From Pseudomonas sp. NFACC02 (lineage in GTDB: Bacteria > Pseudomonadota > Gammaproteobacteria > Pseudomonadales > Pseudomonadaceae), in NCBI RefSeq assembly GCF_900110765.1, contig NZ_FOEO01000002.1, positions 186,001 to 250,000 of the forward strand: DNA of 64,000 nucleotides, read 5' to 3'. Within the stretch, counting starts at the first letter, position 1. Every line of letters starts with the position of its first letter. A program made the translations under genes and the position numbers. The notes below the pieces were generated by a model that searched no databases, was not told the origin of the DNA, and was given only the letters and a program-made list of their open reading frames with translations. Positions 54,018-62,781 of the stretch are shown piece by piece.

Positions 54018-55517
54018 ATGAATATTCTGTACGACGAACGCGTCGATGGCGCGTTGCCTGCCATCGACAAGGCCCAGCTGCTGCAGGCCCTGCAAGCGCG
54101 ACTGCCTGATCTGGACATCCTCCATCGCGAGGAAGAACTGCGGCCTTATGAATGCGACGGCCTCTCCGCCTATCGCACCACCCCGATGCTGGTGGTGCTG
54201 CCGGAGCGGGTCGAACAGGTCCAGACCGTGCTCAAGGTCTGCCACGAACGCGGCGTGCCCGTCGTGGCGCGCGGCGCGGGTACGGGCTTGTCGGGCGGCG
54301 CACTGCCGCTGGAAAAAGGCGTGCTGCTGGTGATGGCGCGCTTCAACAAGATCCTGCACATCGATCCCGCCGGCCGTTTCGCCCGTGTCCAGCCTGGCGT
54401 GCGCAATCTGGCGATTTCTCAGGCTGCCGCGCCTTACGACCTCTATTACGCGCCGGATCCGTCATCGCAGATCGCCTGCTCCATCGGCGGCAACGTCGCG
54501 GAAAACGCGGGCGGCGTGCACTGCCTCAAATATGGCCTGACCGTGCACAACCTGCTCAAGGTCGACATTCTGACCGTTGAAGGCGAACGCATGGTGCTGG
54601 GCTCGGACGCCCTGGACACCCCAGGCTTCGACCTGCTGGCGCTGTTCACAGGCTCCGAAGGGATGCTCGGCATCATCACGGAAGTCACCGTCAAGCTGTT
54701 GCCCAAACCGCAAGTCGCGCGGGTGCTGCTGGCGGCGTTCGACTCGGTGGAAAAAGCCGGACGGGCGGTGGGCGACATCATTGCCGAGGGCATCATTCCT
54801 GGCGGGCTGGAGATGATGGACAACCTGGCGATCCGTGCGGCCGAAGACTTTATCCACGCCGGTTACCCGGTGGACGCCGAAGCCATTCTGCTGTGCGAGC
54901 TCGATGGCGTCGAAGCCGACGTTCACGACGGCTGCGACCGGGTTCGCGCCGTGCTTGAAAAAGCTGGCGCCACTGAGGTGCGTCAGGCCAAGGACGAAGC
55001 CGAGCGCGTGCGTTTCTGGGCCGGTCGTAAAAACGCGTTTCCTGCCGTGGGTCGGTTGTCGCCCGATTACTACTGCATGGACGGCACCATTCCGCGCCGT
55101 GAACTCCCGGGCGTGCTCAAAGGCATCTCGGCGTTGTCCGACGAATACGGGCTGCGGGTGGCCAACGTCTTCCATGCCGGCGACGGCAACATGCACCCGT
55201 TGATTCTGTTCGACGCCAACCAGCCGGGCGAGCTGGACAGAGCGGAAGCGCTGGGCGGCAAGATTCTCGAACTGTGCGTGAAAGTCGGCGGCAGCATCAC
55301 CGGCGAACACGGGGTGGGCCGCGAGAAGATCAATCAGATGTGCGCGCAGTTCAACAGTGACGAACTGACGTTGTTCCATGCCGTGAAAGCGGCGTTCGAC
55401 CCCAGCGGCATGCTCAATCCCGGCAAGAACATCCCGACCCTGCACCGCTGTGCCGAATTCGGTGCGATGCACGTGCACATGGGCAAGCTGCCCTTCCCTG
55501 AACTGGAGCGTTTCTGA
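54018..55517 (+). CDS. glcD: Glycolate oxidase FAD-linked subunit GlcD
   Basis: A 499-residue FAD subunit of the membrane-associated glycolate dehydrogenase GlcDEF, oxidising glycolate (and often D-lactate) to glyoxylate. The PCMH FAD-binding domain has VVARGAGTGLSGGALPLEKG and the segment from SSQIACSIGGNVAENAGG to the next LKYGLTVHNLLKVD; the C-terminal FAD-oxidase domain has NVFHAGDGNMHP and GEHGVGREK. The ribosome site is weak (AGGG 13 nt upstream, inside the dyad GGGTT-gcg-AACCC). Its stop overlaps the glcE start (TGATG). Confidence 0.96.
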   Translation: MNILYDERVDGALPAIDKAQLLQALQARLPDLDILHREEELRPYECDGLSAYRTTPMLVVLPERVEQVQTVLKVCHERGVPVVARGAGTGLSGGALPLEKGVLLVMARFNKILHIDPAGRFARVQPGVRNLAISQAAAPYDLYYAPDPSSQIACSIGGNVAENAGGVHCLKYGLTVHNLLKVDILTVEGERMVLGSDALDTPGFDLLALFTGSEGMLGIITEVTVKLLPKPQVARVLLAAFDSVEKAGRAVGDIIAEGIIPGGLEMMDNLAIRAAEDFIHAGYPVDAEAILLCELDGVEADVHDGCDRVRAVLEKAGATEVRQAKDEAERVRFWAGRKNAFPAVGRLSPDYYCMDGTIPRRELPGVLKGISALSDEYGLRVANVFHAGDGNMHPLILFDANQPGELDRAEALGGKILELCVKVGGSITGEHGVGREKINQMCAQFNSDELTLFHAVKAAFDPSGMLNPGKNIPTLHRCAEFGAMHVHMGKLPFPELERF

Positions 55518-56614
55518 TGGGTGCCGAACGTCAACCCCACTTCACCGCGCAGGATCGCGATGCCAGTGACGTGCTGCAAGAACAAGTCAGTCAGGCCATT
55601 CAAAGCGGCCTGCCACTGCGCATTCAGGGTGCCAACAGCAAGGCGTTTCTCGGGCGCGAGGTGGCCGGCGAAGTGCTCGATACGCGCGTGCACAGAGGCA
55701 TCGTCACCTATGACCCCACGGAACTGGTCATCACCGCGCGCGCCGGAACCCCGCTCAGCGAACTGAATGCCGCGCTGGAGGCGGCCGGGCAAATGCTGCC
55801 GTGCGAGCCCCCCACCTTCAGCGATGGCGGTGTGGGCGATGCGACGGTTGGCGGCATGATCGCGGCGGGCTTGTCCGGTCCGCGCCGGCCGTGGTCAGGC
55901 TCGGTGCGCGATTTTGTCCTCGGTACACGCGTCATCACCGGCCTGGGCAAACACCTGAAGTTCGGCGGCGAGGTGATGAAAAACGTCGCCGGTTATGACC
56001 TGTCGCGCTTGATGGCCGGCAGTTTTGGTTGTCTGGGGCTGATCACCGAAGTCTCACTCAAAGTCCTGCCCAAGCCCCGGCTGTGCACCAGCATCGCGCT
56101 GGAGATGGACAGCGACCGCGCCCTTGCCCGTCTGGCCGAGTGGGGTCAGCAGCCGTTGCCGATCAGCGCGGCCAGTCACGATGGGCGCGTGCTGAGGCTG
56201 CGCCTGGAAGGCGGCGAAGGTTCAGTGGCAGCAGCTCATGATCGCCTCGGCGGGGAATCCATCGACCCGGCGTACTGGCAAGCGCTGAATGAGCATCGGC
56301 TCGACTTTTTCACCGATGGCCGGCCACTGTGGCGACTCTCGCTGCCGACCAACACCGCTGTGCTCGACCTGCCAGGCGATCAGTTGATCGACTGGGGCGG
56401 CGCGCAACGCTGGCTCAAATCCGAGGCCAGCGGCAGCGAGATTCGCGCCATCGTTGGCGCGGTGGGCGGGCATGCAACTTCTTACAGCCATGGCCTGGAT
56501 GACAGCCCGTTCCAGCCACTGCCCGCGCCGCTCCTGCGCTATCACCGCCAGCTCAAGGCACAACTCGATCCGCACGGAGTCTTCAATCCGGGCCGAATGT
56601 ACGCAGAGATCTGA
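55517..56614 (+). CDS. glcE: Glycolate oxidase FAD-binding subunit GlcE
   Basis: A 365-residue subunit with a PCMH FAD-binding fold but shorter than GlcD: LRIQGANSKAFLG, LVITARAGTPLSELNAALEA, GGVGDATVGGMIAAGLSGPR and KNVAGYDLSRLMAGSFGCLG. Required with GlcD and GlcF for activity. Translationally coupled to glcD; glcF begins 3 bp after its stop. Confidence 0.95.
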   Translation: MGAERQPHFTAQDRDASDVLQEQVSQAIQSGLPLRIQGANSKAFLGREVAGEVLDTRVHRGIVTYDPTELVITARAGTPLSELNAALEAAGQMLPCEPPTFSDGGVGDATVGGMIAAGLSGPRRPWSGSVRDFVLGTRVITGLGKHLKFGGEVMKNVAGYDLSRLMAGSFGCLGLITEVSLKVLPKPRLCTSIALEMDSDRALARLAEWGQQPLPISAASHDGRVLRLRLEGGEGSVAAAHDRLGGESIDPAYWQALNEHRLDFFTDGRPLWRLSLPTNTAVLDLPGDQLIDWGGAQRWLKSEASGSEIRAIVGAVGGHATSYSHGLDDSPFQPLPAPLLRYHRQLKAQLDPHGVFNPGRMYAEI

Positions 56615-56617
56615 ACC

Positions 56618-57841
56618 ATGCAGACCACCCTGAGCGAACAGGCGAAACGCCTGCCACGCGGCGAAGAAGCCGAAAGCATTTTGCGCAGCTGCGTGCATTG
56701 CGGGTTCTGTAACGCCACCTGCCCGACCTACCAACTGCTCGGCGATGAACTCGACGGCCCGCGCGGGCGGATTTACCTGATCAAGCAGGTCCTGGAAGGC
56801 AAGGAAGTCACCGAGAAGACCCAGCTTCACCTGGACCGGTGCCTGTCGTGCCGCAACTGCGAAACCACCTGCCCTTCCGGCGTGAACTATCACAACCTGC
56901 TGGACATCGGCAGGGCTGTGGTCGACGCCGCCGTGCCGCGCCCCCTGAGCCAGCGCGTGTTGCGCGAGAGCCTGCGCGCCGTGGTGCCGAATGCCGGGCT
57001 GTTCAAGACACTCACCCAGATGGGCAATGCGTTTCGTCCGCTGCTGCCCGGCTCACTCAAAGACAAGCTGCCGGGCAATATCCGTCCGCCTAAAGCGCGT
57101 CCCACGCAGCAGCATGCCCGTCAGGTGCTGATACTCGAGGGCTGCGTGCAACCGGGCCTTTCACCCAACACCAACGCGGCGACCGCCCGGGTGCTGGATC
57201 GCCTGGGGATTAGCGTCAAATCGATCGCGCAGGCCGGTTGCTGCGGCGCCGTGGACTACCATTTGAACGCACAGGAACAAGGCCTGGACCGCGCACGGCG
57301 CAACATCGATGCCTGGTGGCCGAGCCTACAGGCCGGTGCCGAGGCCATTGTGCAAACGGCCAGCGGATGCGGTGCCTTCGTCAAGGATTACGGCCATATG
57401 CTGCGCGACGATCCGGCATACGCCGACAAGGCAGCACAGGTCAGTGCCCTGACCAAGGACCTGGTGGAAGTGCTGCGCGCTGAGCCCCTGGAGAAACTCG
57501 GGGCCTGCACCAGCACAAAGCTGGCATTTCATTGCCCTTGCACCCTGCAGCACGCGCAAAAACTCGGCGGCGCGGTGGAGGCGGTCCTGACCCGCCTGGG
57601 GTTCAACCTGACCCCGGTGCCCGACGGTCACCTGTGCTGTGGCTCGGCCGGCACCTACTCGATCACCCAGCCGACGCTGTCGAAGCAGTTGCGCGACAAC
57701 AAGATGAATGCACTGGAAAGCGGTCGACCGGAAGTCATTGCGACCGCCAACATCGGCTGTCAGACCCACCTGGCCAGCGCGGGCCGTACACCGGTCAAGC
57801 ACTGGATCGAACTCATCGAGGACGCGCTGCATCCAAGTTGA
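56618..57841 (+). CDS. glcF: Glycolate oxidase iron-sulfur subunit GlcF
   Basis: A 407-residue subunit carrying two [4Fe-4S] ferredoxin motifs, CVHCGFCNATCPTY (about 25-38) and CLSCRNCETTCPSG (about 75-88), and two CCG (heterodisulfide-reductase-like) domains with GCCGAVDYH and LCCGSAGTYS. It passes electrons from GlcDE to the membrane quinone pool. Full length; part of glcDEFG. Confidence 0.96.
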   Translation: MQTTLSEQAKRLPRGEEAESILRSCVHCGFCNATCPTYQLLGDELDGPRGRIYLIKQVLEGKEVTEKTQLHLDRCLSCRNCETTCPSGVNYHNLLDIGRAVVDAAVPRPLSQRVLRESLRAVVPNAGLFKTLTQMGNAFRPLLPGSLKDKLPGNIRPPKARPTQQHARQVLILEGCVQPGLSPNTNAATARVLDRLGISVKSIAQAGCCGAVDYHLNAQEQGLDRARRNIDAWWPSLQAGAEAIVQTASGCGAFVKDYGHMLRDDPAYADKAAQVSALTKDLVEVLRAEPLEKLGACTSTKLAFHCPCTLQHAQKLGGAVEAVLTRLGFNLTPVPDGHLCCGSAGTYSITQPTLSKQLRDNKMNALESGRPEVIATANIGCQTHLASAGRTPVKHWIELIEDALHPS

Positions 57842-57890
57842 TCGCAGACCGTCTTCTCCCTTACGTCACCCTATTCATCAGGAGAACTTC

Positions 57891-58298
57891 ATGAAAACCA
57901 AATCCGTGCTCACCCAGACCGAAGTCACCCGGATCCTCGCTGCCGCGCGCACCGAAGCTCAGGCCAACGGGTGGGCCGTGTCCATCGCCGTGACGGATGA
58001 CGGCGGTCACCTGCTGGGCTTCGAGCGTCTGGACGGCTGCGCGCCGATCGGCGGTTATATCGCGATCGAAAAAGCCCGTACCTCGGCGCTGGGTCGTCGC
58101 GAGTCCAAAGGCTACGAAGAGATGGTCAATGGTGGTCGCACCGCGTTCGTGACCGCGCCTTTGCTGACGTCGCTGGAAGGCGGTGTGCCGGTCATCGTGG
58201 ACGGCGAAACCGTCGGTGCGGTGGGTGTCTCCGGCGTCAAAGCCGACCAGGACGCACAAGTTGCCAAGGCCGGTGTGGCTGGCGTGAATGCGGGGTAA
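57891..58298 (+). CDS. glcG: GlcG/HbpS family heme-binding protein
   Basis: A 135-residue protein of the GlcG/PduO-C/HbpS family found in glycolate operons; biochemical role unresolved, though relatives bind heme or cobalamin. Family motifs are [34 protein letters not shown] and [18 protein letters not shown]. There is no signal peptide. CAGGAGAA lies just before the ATG, 49 bp after glcF. Confidence 0.9.
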   Translation: MKTKSVLTQTEVTRILAAARTEAQANGWAVSIAVTDDGGHLLGFERLDGCAPIGGYIAIEKARTSALGRRESKGYEEMVNGGRTAFVTAPLLTSLEGGVPVIVDGETVGAVGVSGVKADQDAQVAKAGVAGVNAG

Positions 58299-58330
58299 CG
58301 TGCGCACTGCTTTTGATTCTGCCCGGCGGG

Positions 58331-58461
58331 CGTAGGAGCAAGCTTGCTCGCGATCTGCCGGGAACCGGCAGCAAATGCCCTACACGCGGTGTGTCAGAGG
58401 TCTCGCGCAATCAGGTTTTACTGCCGCTTCGCGCCAGATCGCTGGCAAGCCGGCTCCCACG
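58331..58461. repeat. REPIN between glcG and glcB
   Basis: Left arm CGTAGGAGCAAGCTTGCTCG, right arm GCTGGCAAGCCGGCTCCCAC, with an internal CTGCCGG-gaa-CCGGCAG palindrome shared with the REPIN at 19782-19918. Confidence 0.82.
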
Positions 58462-58519
58462 CCCTCCGGGCAGAAGCGAGTCTGGCGTCCTATCACATGT
58501 TTTTAACGGAGAACCCGAG

Positions 58520-60700
58520 ATGACCGAATTCGTCAACAGCCACAACCTCAAGGTGGCGGCCAATCTGAAACGCTTTGTCGACGAGGACGTGCTTCCCGGA
58601 ACGGGCCTGGACCCGGATGTGTTCTGGGCCGATTTCGACTCGCTGGTCCACGACCTGGCGCCCATCAACCGCGAGCTGCTGGCCGAGCGCGACCGGATTC
58701 AGGTGCAGTTGGACAAATGGCACAGGTCCAATCCGGGCCCGGTCACCGACATGCCCGCCTACATCGCCTTCCTCGACTCCATCGGTTACCTGCAACCGGT
58801 TCCGGCCGAGGTTCAGGCGACCACCAGCAAAGTCGACATCGAAGTAAGCGAACAGGCCGGTCCGCAGCTCGTGGTCCCTGCGGCCAACGCGCGCTATGCG
58901 CTCAACGCCGCCAACGCCCGCTGGGGTTCGCTGTATGACGCGCTGTATGGCACCGACGCCATTTCCAGCGATAACGGCGCCGAGATCAAGGCCGGATATA
59001 ACCCACTGCGTGGCGCAAAGGTCATCGCGTTCGCCCGTGCCCTGCTCGACGAAGCCGTGCCCTTGGCGTCCGGCTCTCATGTCGATGCCAAAGCCTACGC
59101 GGTGGACAGCGGCGAACTGCGGGTGACCCTGGGCGACGGTAGCCAGTCGCGCCTCGCCCAACCGGAAAAATACGTTGGCTATCAGGGGGACACAGAACAA
59201 CCCACCGCCATCCTGCTGAAGAATCACGGCCTGCACATTGAGATCCAGATTGACCCGTCCAGCCCGATCGGCAGCAGCGACCCGGCGGGTATCAAAGACC
59301 TGCTGATGGAAGCGGCCCTGTCGACGATCATCGACTGCGAAGACTCCGTGGCGGCCGTTGACGCCGACGACAAGCTGGTGATCTACCGCAACTGGCTAGG
59401 CCTGATGAAGGGCGACCTGACCGAAGCACTGGTCAAGGGCGGCAAGACCATCACCCGCCGACTCAATCCTGATCGCGAATACACCGCCGCCGACGGCAGC
59501 CGCATCACCCTGCACGGGCGCTCACTGCTGTTCATCCGCAACGTCGGGCATCTGATGACCAACCCGGCGATTCTTTATGACGGCAACAAAGAAATTCCCG
59601 AAGGGATTCTCGACGGCGTGATCACCAGCCTGATCGCGCTGCACGACCTGCACAATCGCGGCAACTCACGCGCCGGCAGCGTCTACATCGTCAAACCGAA
59701 AATGCACGGCCCGGCCGAAGTGGCCTTCGCCGACCAACTGTTCAGTCGCATCGAAGACGCCCTGAAGATCCCGCGCAACACGCTGAAGATGGGGATCATG
59801 GACGAAGAGCGGCGCACCAGCGTCAACCTCAAGGCGTGCATCAACGCCGCGTCCGCACGGGTGGCGTTCATCAACACCGGCTTCCTCGACCGCACCGGCG
59901 ACGAGATGCACACCTCAATGGAAGCGGGCGCCATGCTGCGCAAGGGCGACATGAAAGCCACGCCGTGGATCAAGGCTTATGAGCGCAGTAACGTGCTGGT
60001 CGGTCTGGCGTGTGGCTTGCGCGGTCGCGCACAGATCGGCAAAGGCATGTGGGCGATGCCGGACCGGATGGCCGACATGCTGGAGCAAAAGATCGGTCAT
60101 CCGAAATCCGGGGCGACCACCGCGTGGGTGCCTTCCCCAACGGCGGCCACACTGCATGCGCTGCACTACCACAAGGTCGATGTGAAAGCGGTACAACTGG
60201 AGCTGGAACAGGTCGACCTGGACAGCGTCAGCGAAGACATCCTGCTCGATCTGTTGAACATCCCTGTCGTCGAGGAAGCGAAGTGGACCGATGACCAGAT
60301 CCGCGAAGAGGTCGAGAACAATGCGCAAGGGCTGCTGGGCTATGTCGTGCGTTGGGTCGAGCAAGGAGTGGGTTGCTCCAAGGTGCCGGACATTCACAAC
60401 GTCGGCCTGATGGAAGACCGCGCCACGCTGCGTATTTCCAGCCAGCACATCGCCAACTGGCTGCGTCACAAGGTGATTGACGACCACTACGCGATGGAAA
60501 CGCTCAAGCGTATGGCCAAGGTCGTGGATAAACAGAACGCGGGCGACTCTGCCTACACGCCAATGGCGGAAAACTTCGACAAATCGGTCGCCTTCCAGGC
60601 CGCGTGCGCGCTGGTATTCAAAGGCCGCGAACAACCAAGCGGGTACACCGAACCGCTGCTGCACGAGTTCCGCTTGGCGTACAAGAAAGAAGAGAAATAA
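58520..60700 (+). CDS. glcB: Malate synthase G
   Basis: A 726-residue isoform G malate synthase condensing glyoxylate with acetyl-CoA to malate, the sink for GlcDEF product. Conserved regions are [14 protein letters not shown] and [53 protein letters not shown] (Mg-binding Glu/Asp) and [19 protein letters not shown]; the catalytic Asp near residue 630 is inferred from the family. The start at 58520 ([20 protein letters not shown]) follows ACGGAGAA; the longer frame crosses the REPIN. It follows glcG by 221 bp and may have its own promoter. Confidence 0.97.
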   Translation: MTEFVNSHNLKVAANLKRFVDEDVLPGTGLDPDVFWADFDSLVHDLAPINRELLAERDRIQVQLDKWHRSNPGPVTDMPAYIAFLDSIGYLQPVPAEVQATTSKVDIEVSEQAGPQLVVPAANARYALNAANARWGSLYDALYGTDAISSDNGAEIKAGYNPLRGAKVIAFARALLDEAVPLASGSHVDAKAYAVDSGELRVTLGDGSQSRLAQPEKYVGYQGDTEQPTAILLKNHGLHIEIQIDPSSPIGSSDPAGIKDLLMEAALSTIIDCEDSVAAVDADDKLVIYRNWLGLMKGDLTEALVKGGKTITRRLNPDREYTAADGSRITLHGRSLLFIRNVGHLMTNPAILYDGNKEIPEGILDGVITSLIALHDLHNRGNSRAGSVYIVKPKMHGPAEVAFADQLFSRIEDALKIPRNTLKMGIMDEERRTSVNLKACINAASARVAFINTGFLDRTGDEMHTSMEAGAMLRKGDMKATPWIKAYERSNVLVGLACGLRGRAQIGKGMWAMPDRMADMLEQKIGHPKSGATTAWVPSPTAATLHALHYHKVDVKAVQLELEQVDLDSVSEDILLDLLNIPVVEEAKWTDDQIREEVENNAQGLLGYVVRWVEQGVGCSKVPDIHNVGLMEDRATLRISSQHIANWLRHKVIDDHYAMETLKRMAKVVDKQNAGDSAYTPMAENFDKSVAFQAACALVFKGREQPSGYTEPLLHEFRLAYKKEEK

Positions 60701-60726
60701 AGCTTCCCCAGGAAGACTGCAGCGCC

Positions 60727-60817
60727 TGTGGGAGCTGCCGGAGGTTACGACGGTGGCGAAAGCGGTTTACCTGACACACCGCATTCGTCACCGTCGTTAT
60801 CTCCTGAAGCTTCCACA
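60727..60817. repeat. REPIN-like inverted repeat after glcB
   Basis: TGTGGGAGCTGCCGGAGGTTACGACGG-type left arm (from 60727) is partly complementary to CCGTCGTTATCTCC...CTTCCACA at the right end. It is more diverged than the other copies and lies between convergent glcB and gntR. Confidence 0.65.
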
Positions 60818-60861
60818 AGGTGATGTGTCAGCCAGAAATTCCGCTCGGCACGCCCATGGAA

Positions 60862-61878
60862 TCAGGTGCTTTCCCGCACCACCAGCTCAAACCCCAGATC
60901 GACCTGCGCCTGCTGGACATTGCCGTCCAGCAAGCCGAGCAGCAATTGCGCGGCACGCTGGCCGACTTCTTCACGCGGCGTGCGAATGGAGGTCAGCCGC
61001 GGCACCATGTGTGCCGAGCCTGGCAGGTCGTTGAAGCCGATCAGTGACACTTGCTCAGGAATCTTGATCCCGCGACGCAATGCCTCCAACGCGGCGCCTT
61101 GTGCCAGGTCGTCGTTACAAAAAAACACCCCGTCGACATCCGGATGCTCTGCCAGCAGCCGCGCAAACAGCTCTCCGCCCAAGCCAATCGACGATGGCAA
61201 TGGCGAAGCCATCTGCAGGGTTTCGTCGTAAAGCCCCTGCGCTTCCAGGGCGCCGCGAAACCCCGTTCCGCGCTGGATCACCCGCGGATCCAGTTGCGCC
61301 GACACATAGGCCAGACGCCGACGCCCGCGGCTCAACAGATGCCGCGCGGCTTCCGCGCCCGCCTGCTGCTGAGAAAACCCCACGCAAGGCTCCGCGCGCG
61401 CAGGATCGAGCTCCATCATGTGCACGCACGGCACACCGCTCGCCGCCAACAGCTGTTGCGCCGCCTGGCTGCGATCGAAGCCGGTCAGCAGAATGCCGCG
61501 CGGCCGGTTCGCCAGATGGCTGCGCAACAGGTTTTCTTCTTCTATAGGCGAGTAGTGATAGTTACCGATCACCACTTCCAGTCCGCGCGGGCGCAAGACG
61601 GTCTGGATGGCTTCCAGCGTCTCGATGAACAACTGGTTGGACAGGGATGGCACCAGCACCACCACCGACTGGCTTTGCGACGACGCCAGTGCACGGGCAG
61701 CAGGGTTGGCGACATAGCCTAGACTCTGCGCAGCGGCGCGGACTTTTGCTACCAGTTCCGGCGCCACCGTGGCCACGCCGCGCAGCGCTCTTGAGGCAGT
61801 AATCGGGGAAACGGCGGCGAGTTTCGCGACTTCATTGAGCGTGGGACGACCGGTGGAGCGGGAACCAATGCGTGTCAT
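60862..61878 (-). CDS. gntR: LacI-family gluconate regulator GntR
   Basis: A 338-residue LacI-type repressor. The N-terminal HTH (about 12-35) is TLNEVAKLAAVSPITASRAL, with hinge NPAARALASSQSQ; the periplasmic-binding-protein-like domain follows. Sequence and divergent position with gntK-gntP match P. aeruginosa GntR, where gluconate or 6-phosphogluconate releases the repressor. An AGCGCT-centred box lies 62 bp upstream of its start. Confidence 0.92.
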   Translation of the reverse strand: MTRIGSRSTGRPTLNEVAKLAAVSPITASRALRGVATVAPELVAKVRAAAQSLGYVANPAARALASSQSQSVVVLVPSLSNQLFIETLEAIQTVLRPRGLEVVIGNYHYSPIEEENLLRSHLANRPRGILLTGFDRSQAAQQLLAASGVPCVHMMELDPARAEPCVGFSQQQAGAEAARHLLSRGRRRLAYVSAQLDPRVIQRGTGFRGALEAQGLYDETLQMASPLPSSIGLGGELFARLLAEHPDVDGVFFCNDDLAQGAALEALRRGIKIPEQVSLIGFNDLPGSAHMVPRLTSIRTPREEVGQRAAQLLLGLLDGNVQQAQVDLGFELVVREST

Positions 61879-61940
61879 GCGTTGCCAACTGAATGGAAGT
61901 AAAAACCGAAGGGGTTGCGATTGTCTCGGATGGGCTCTAA

Positions 61941-61952
61941 GGTAGCGCTATC
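61941..61952. promoter_or_regulatory. GntR box 1 (gntR side)
   Basis: GGTAGCGCTATC, a near-perfect dyad centred on AGCGCT in the 233-bp gntR/gntK gap, 62 bp upstream of the gntR start. Confidence 0.65.
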
Positions 61953-62078
61953 TCACGGAGGCCCGCAACTTTCTTCGATCGTATTCACGGCCGGACAGAT
62001 GCATCTCATGGATCAGCGAGATAACCATAACAATGACTACACCCGGAAACAGTCTTGCCGGACTTGCACACTATCCGG

Positions 62079-62098
62079 CGAAGACAGCGCTGTCTTCG
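62079..62098. promoter_or_regulatory. GntR box 2 (gntK side)
   Basis: CGAAGACAGCGCTGTCTTCG, a perfect 20-bp palindrome just before gntK (start 62112). At this position a bound repressor would block early transcription; it is also able to form an mRNA hairpin ahead of the ACGAGG ribosome site. Confidence 0.75.
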
Positions 62099-62111
62099 GG
62101 ACGAGGTTTTT

Positions 62112-62666
62112 ATGACTACTGCTCCACATGCAATATCCGCCGTCGTGGTAATGGGTGTTTCCGGCTGCGGCAAAAGTGCCGTCGGGGCTGAAATTGCCAA
62201 GAACTGTGGCGGTCGCCTCATTGAAGGCGACGCGTTCCATCCTCAGGCGAACATCGACAAGATGAGCGCTGGCCATCCTCTCAATGACGAAGACCGCGCA
62301 GGCTGGTTGACCCGCCTGGGCGAAGAAGTCGCCGCCGCCCTGAAGAACGGCGAAAAGCCGGTCCTGACCTGTTCCTCTCTCAAGCTCATTTACCGTGACC
62401 GTCTGCGCGCAGCCGTGCCGGGCTTGGGGTTCGTGTTTCTGGAGCTGACCAAGGAACTGGCGACCGAGCGTTGCTCGCACCGTCCGGGGCATTTCATGCC
62501 GGCCAGCCTTGTGGACAGCCAGTTCGCCACCCTCGAACCGCCCTACGGTGAAGACCGGACGCTGGTCGTGGATGCGACAAAAACCATCGAGACCATCGGT
62601 GCCGAAGCGGCAACCTGGTGGACCGCCTCGCAAACCCAATCTGCCAACGCTCTCACCGGCTCCTGA
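62112..62666 (+). CDS. gntK: Gluconokinase
   Basis: A 184-residue P-loop kinase phosphorylating gluconate to 6-phosphogluconate for the Entner-Doudoroff route. Walker A is VMGVSGCGKSAVG; substrate-side motifs are EGDAFHPQANIDKMSAGHPL and DEDRAGWL; CSSLKLIYRDRLR, SHRPGHFMPASLVDSQFATL and LVVDATKTIE complete the family pattern. The start at 62112 (MTTAPHAISAVVVMG) follows ACGAGG; the longer upstream frame would run through the operator palindrome. Confidence 0.95.
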   Translation: MTTAPHAISAVVVMGVSGCGKSAVGAEIAKNCGGRLIEGDAFHPQANIDKMSAGHPLNDEDRAGWLTRLGEEVAAALKNGEKPVLTCSSLKLIYRDRLRAAVPGLGFVFLELTKELATERCSHRPGHFMPASLVDSQFATLEPPYGEDRTLVVDATKTIETIGAEAATWWTASQTQSANALTGS

Positions 62667-62688
62667 TCCTCGATCCGGCGTGAGCGAC

Positions 62689-62706
62689 AAAGATAGCGCT
62701 GTCTTT
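62689..62706. promoter_or_regulatory. GntR box 3 (between gntK and gntP)
   Basis: AAAGATAGCGCTGTCTTT, a palindrome with one mismatched pair, 76 bp upstream of the permease start. It suggests gntP has its own GntR-controlled promoter in addition to read-through from gntK. Confidence 0.7.
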
Positions 62707-62781
62707 TTGTGTGCACACGGCAGTGAACAACAGCGCTGAGCAGTAGCTCCAAAAAAACAAAATACAACGGAGAGACACCCC

